Assembly (NCBI GenBank): GCA_024640385.1
Contig: JAHEFC010000167.1
Coordinates: 1,599 to 8,373 of the forward strand
DNA: 6,775 nucleotides
Source: Sphingobacteriales bacterium
Lineage (GTDB): Bacteria; Bacteroidota; Bacteroidia; Chitinophagales; Chitinophagaceae
Reading direction: 5' to 3'
Notes under the pieces: model-generated
Told to the model about the DNA's origin: nothing
Seen by the model: only the letters and a program-made list of their open reading frames with translations
Databases searched by the model: none
Position numbers and translations under genes: made by a program
In this document: piece by piece, positions 5,941 through 6,775 of the stretch
How the letters are laid out: every line of letters begins with the position of its first letter
How positions within the stretch are numbered: position 1 is the stretch's first letter

Positions 5941-6645
5941 CTAAAGGTCGCCTAACTGGGGCCGAACTATGATATCTTCTACACAAGCGGTTGGAGACAG
6001 CGATGAGGCAGCAAAGATCATATCCGATATGTCTTTCACCTCCATGATCCTCTCCCGCTCCACAAATCCCTCCCAGGATTTTGTAAAAGTAGCACCCGGA
6101 TGTACCGATGTCACTTTAATACCGAAGGGTTTCATTTCCTCCCGGAGGTTTTTTGAAAAACCTTCCAGGGCATATTTGCTGATGCTGTAAGAACCACCTG
6201 CCGGATATGCTTTCAGGGCTGCGATCGAGCACATATTAAAAATATGACCCCGCTTGCGTTTCATCATACGGGGAAGCAGTTTTCTGGTGAGATGGTAGGC
6301 TGAATAAAGATTGGTTTCTATCATTTGTTCCAGGTAACCGTCTGGTTCATTATAAACACTGCCTGGAACAAAATTGCCCGCATTGTTTACCAGTATATCG
6401 ATCTCTTCACAGGCCTCCAGGATGGCCTCACCACAGGTTAGAACTTCCTGTTTTACGGAGAGGTCTGCATTAAAACTGGTTATGGCGCAATTGAATTTCT
6501 TCATGGTCTCCTGTTGCCATGCCATCTGTTTATCCATGTGCCTGGATACCAGGTAAAGATTGGCGCCGGCTTCAGCAAATCTTTCGGCAATACTTCGTCC
6601 GATCCCCTGGCTGGCCCCTGTAATAACTACATTCATATTCATCAT
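5941..6645 (-). CDS. Short-chain dehydrogenase/reductase (SDR), classical type
   Basis: The 234-residue product is a complete classical SDR, an NAD(P)-dependent cytoplasmic oxidoreductase. The cofactor motif TGASQGIG is at 9-16, NNAG at 87-90, and the catalytic tetrad is Asn112, Ser140, Tyr153 and Lys157 (YSISK). Arg35 after beta strand 2 (LVSRH) favours NADP(H). The sequence PGATFT after the active site and the C-terminal EDIIVRPQLGDL resemble FabG-like and YdfG-like members, but the substrate cannot be assigned. The first three possible starts are M1 (6645), M2 (6642) and M4 (6636); a -7 element at 6668-6661 is compatible with all, and I keep the longest. The BatD-like gene follows 37 bases downstream, so co-transcription is likely although no functional link is evident. 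Confidence 0.9.
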   Translation of the reverse strand: MMNMNVVITGASQGIGRSIAERFAEAGANLYLVSRHMDKQMAWQQETMKKFNCAITSFNADLSVKQEVLTCGEAILEACEEIDILVNNAGNFVPGSVYNEPDGYLEQMIETNLYSAYHLTRKLLPRMMKRKRGHIFNMCSIAALKAYPAGGSYSISKYALEGFSKNLREEMKPFGIKVTSVHPGATFTKSWEGFVERERIMEVKDISDMIFAASSLSPTACVEDIIVRPQLGDL

Positions 6646-6660
6646 TTAACCTTAGTTGTT

Positions 6661-6689
6661 CAAAGCTATAGTATGTTTGCATCTTCAAA
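6661..6689 (-). promoter_or_regulatory. Promoter for the SDR gene (-33 TTTG, -7 TAGCTTTG)
   Basis: On the minus strand TAGCTTTG (6668-6661) matches the TAnnTTTG consensus exactly. A TTTG (6689-6686) lies 17 bases upstream, inside the 17-23 base spacing described for Flavobacterium promoters. Transcription would begin near 6657, leaving a leader of about 12 bases before the ATG at 6645. It lies back to back with the plus-strand element at 6672-6679. Confidence 0.6.
6672..6679 (+). promoter_or_regulatory. -7 promoter element for the HAD hydrolase gene
   Basis: TATGTTTG matches the TAnnTTTG consensus exactly and would start transcription near 6683, about 20 bases before the ATG at 6704. No clear TTG occurs at 17-23 bases upstream; the nearest, at 6656-6658, leaves only 13 bases. 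It sits 3 bases from the divergent -7 element of the dehydrogenase promoter, so the two polymerase footprints must overlap. Confidence 0.5.
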
Positions 6690-6703
6690 GCGGAATTCCC
6701 CCA

Positions 6704-6775
6704 ATGAAGTATCAGCACGTATTTTTCGACCTTGACCACACGCTCTGGGATTTTGAAACCAACTCCAAAGAGACC
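6704..6775 (+). CDS. HAD hydrolase, YjjG-type nucleotidase (5' end only)
   Basis: Only the first 24 codons are present before the window ends. They contain the HAD motif I, FFDLDHTLWDF, with nucleophile Asp9 and general acid Asp11, followed by ETNSKET. The combination DHTLWDFETNS is typical of the YjjG family (TIGR02254), whose E. coli member is a house-cleaning pyrimidine nucleoside 5'-monophosphatase in the cytoplasm. The remainder, about 200 residues in the family, is outside the window, so function rests on motif I only. It is transcribed away from the dehydrogenase gene. No Shine-Dalgarno sequence precedes the ATG. Confidence 0.75.
   Translation, partial: MKYQHVFFDLDHTLWDFETNSKET

Overview
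The window looks like chromosomal core-type sequence from a member of the Bacteroidota, most likely near the Chitinophagaceae/Sphingobacteriales. The evidence is a GldH-type gliding lipoprotein, a BatD-like protein, a lipid A LpxD-type acyltransferase with a Bacteroidota-style sequence, promoter matches of the TAnnTTTG type just upstream of several genes, and a general lack of Shine-Dalgarno sequences. I see no rRNA, tRNA, CRISPR array, insertion sequence or phage gene.

Layout, left to right. A 5'-proximal fragment of an lpxD-type gene runs leftward off the window (1-645, minus). A 313-base divergent gap (646-958) carries a probable lpxD promoter and two hairpins; one is terminator-like but has no gene that it obviously ends. 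Then yicC (959-1834, plus) is followed by a purine-rich tract and a nested heptamer repeat (1850-1954). The repeat runs almost into a consensus -7 element (1961-1968) for a compact plus-strand operon: gldH lipoprotein (TTG start at 1987), a small two-TM sensor histidine kinase that overlaps it by 4 bases, and an OmpR-family response regulator 3 bases further on. This operon meets, with no intervening base, a minus-strand pair: a short-chain dehydrogenase (6645-5941) followed 37 bases later by a BatD-like membrane-anchored protein (5903-4140, GTG start). The short-chain dehydrogenase and the first 24 codons of a YjjG-type HAD hydrolase (6704 onward, plus) diverge from a 58-base gap holding two back-to-back -7 elements only 3 bases apart.

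How the genes may work together. LpxD acts in lipid A assembly, and GldH and BatD are envelope proteins, so much of the window concerns the cell surface. Tight coupling of gldH to a complete two-component pair is the most suggestive functional link: the kinase and regulator may monitor or control an envelope process tied to GldH. That is inference from gene order only. YicC (RNA metabolism), the dehydrogenase and the HAD phosphatase look like housekeeping or accessory enzymes.

No clearly unprecedented system is visible. The points most worth a second look are the orphan terminator/hairpin pair (possible small RNA or yicC leader), the nested heptamer array next to the gldH promoter, the gldH-kinase-regulator operon, and the mirrored divergent promoters.
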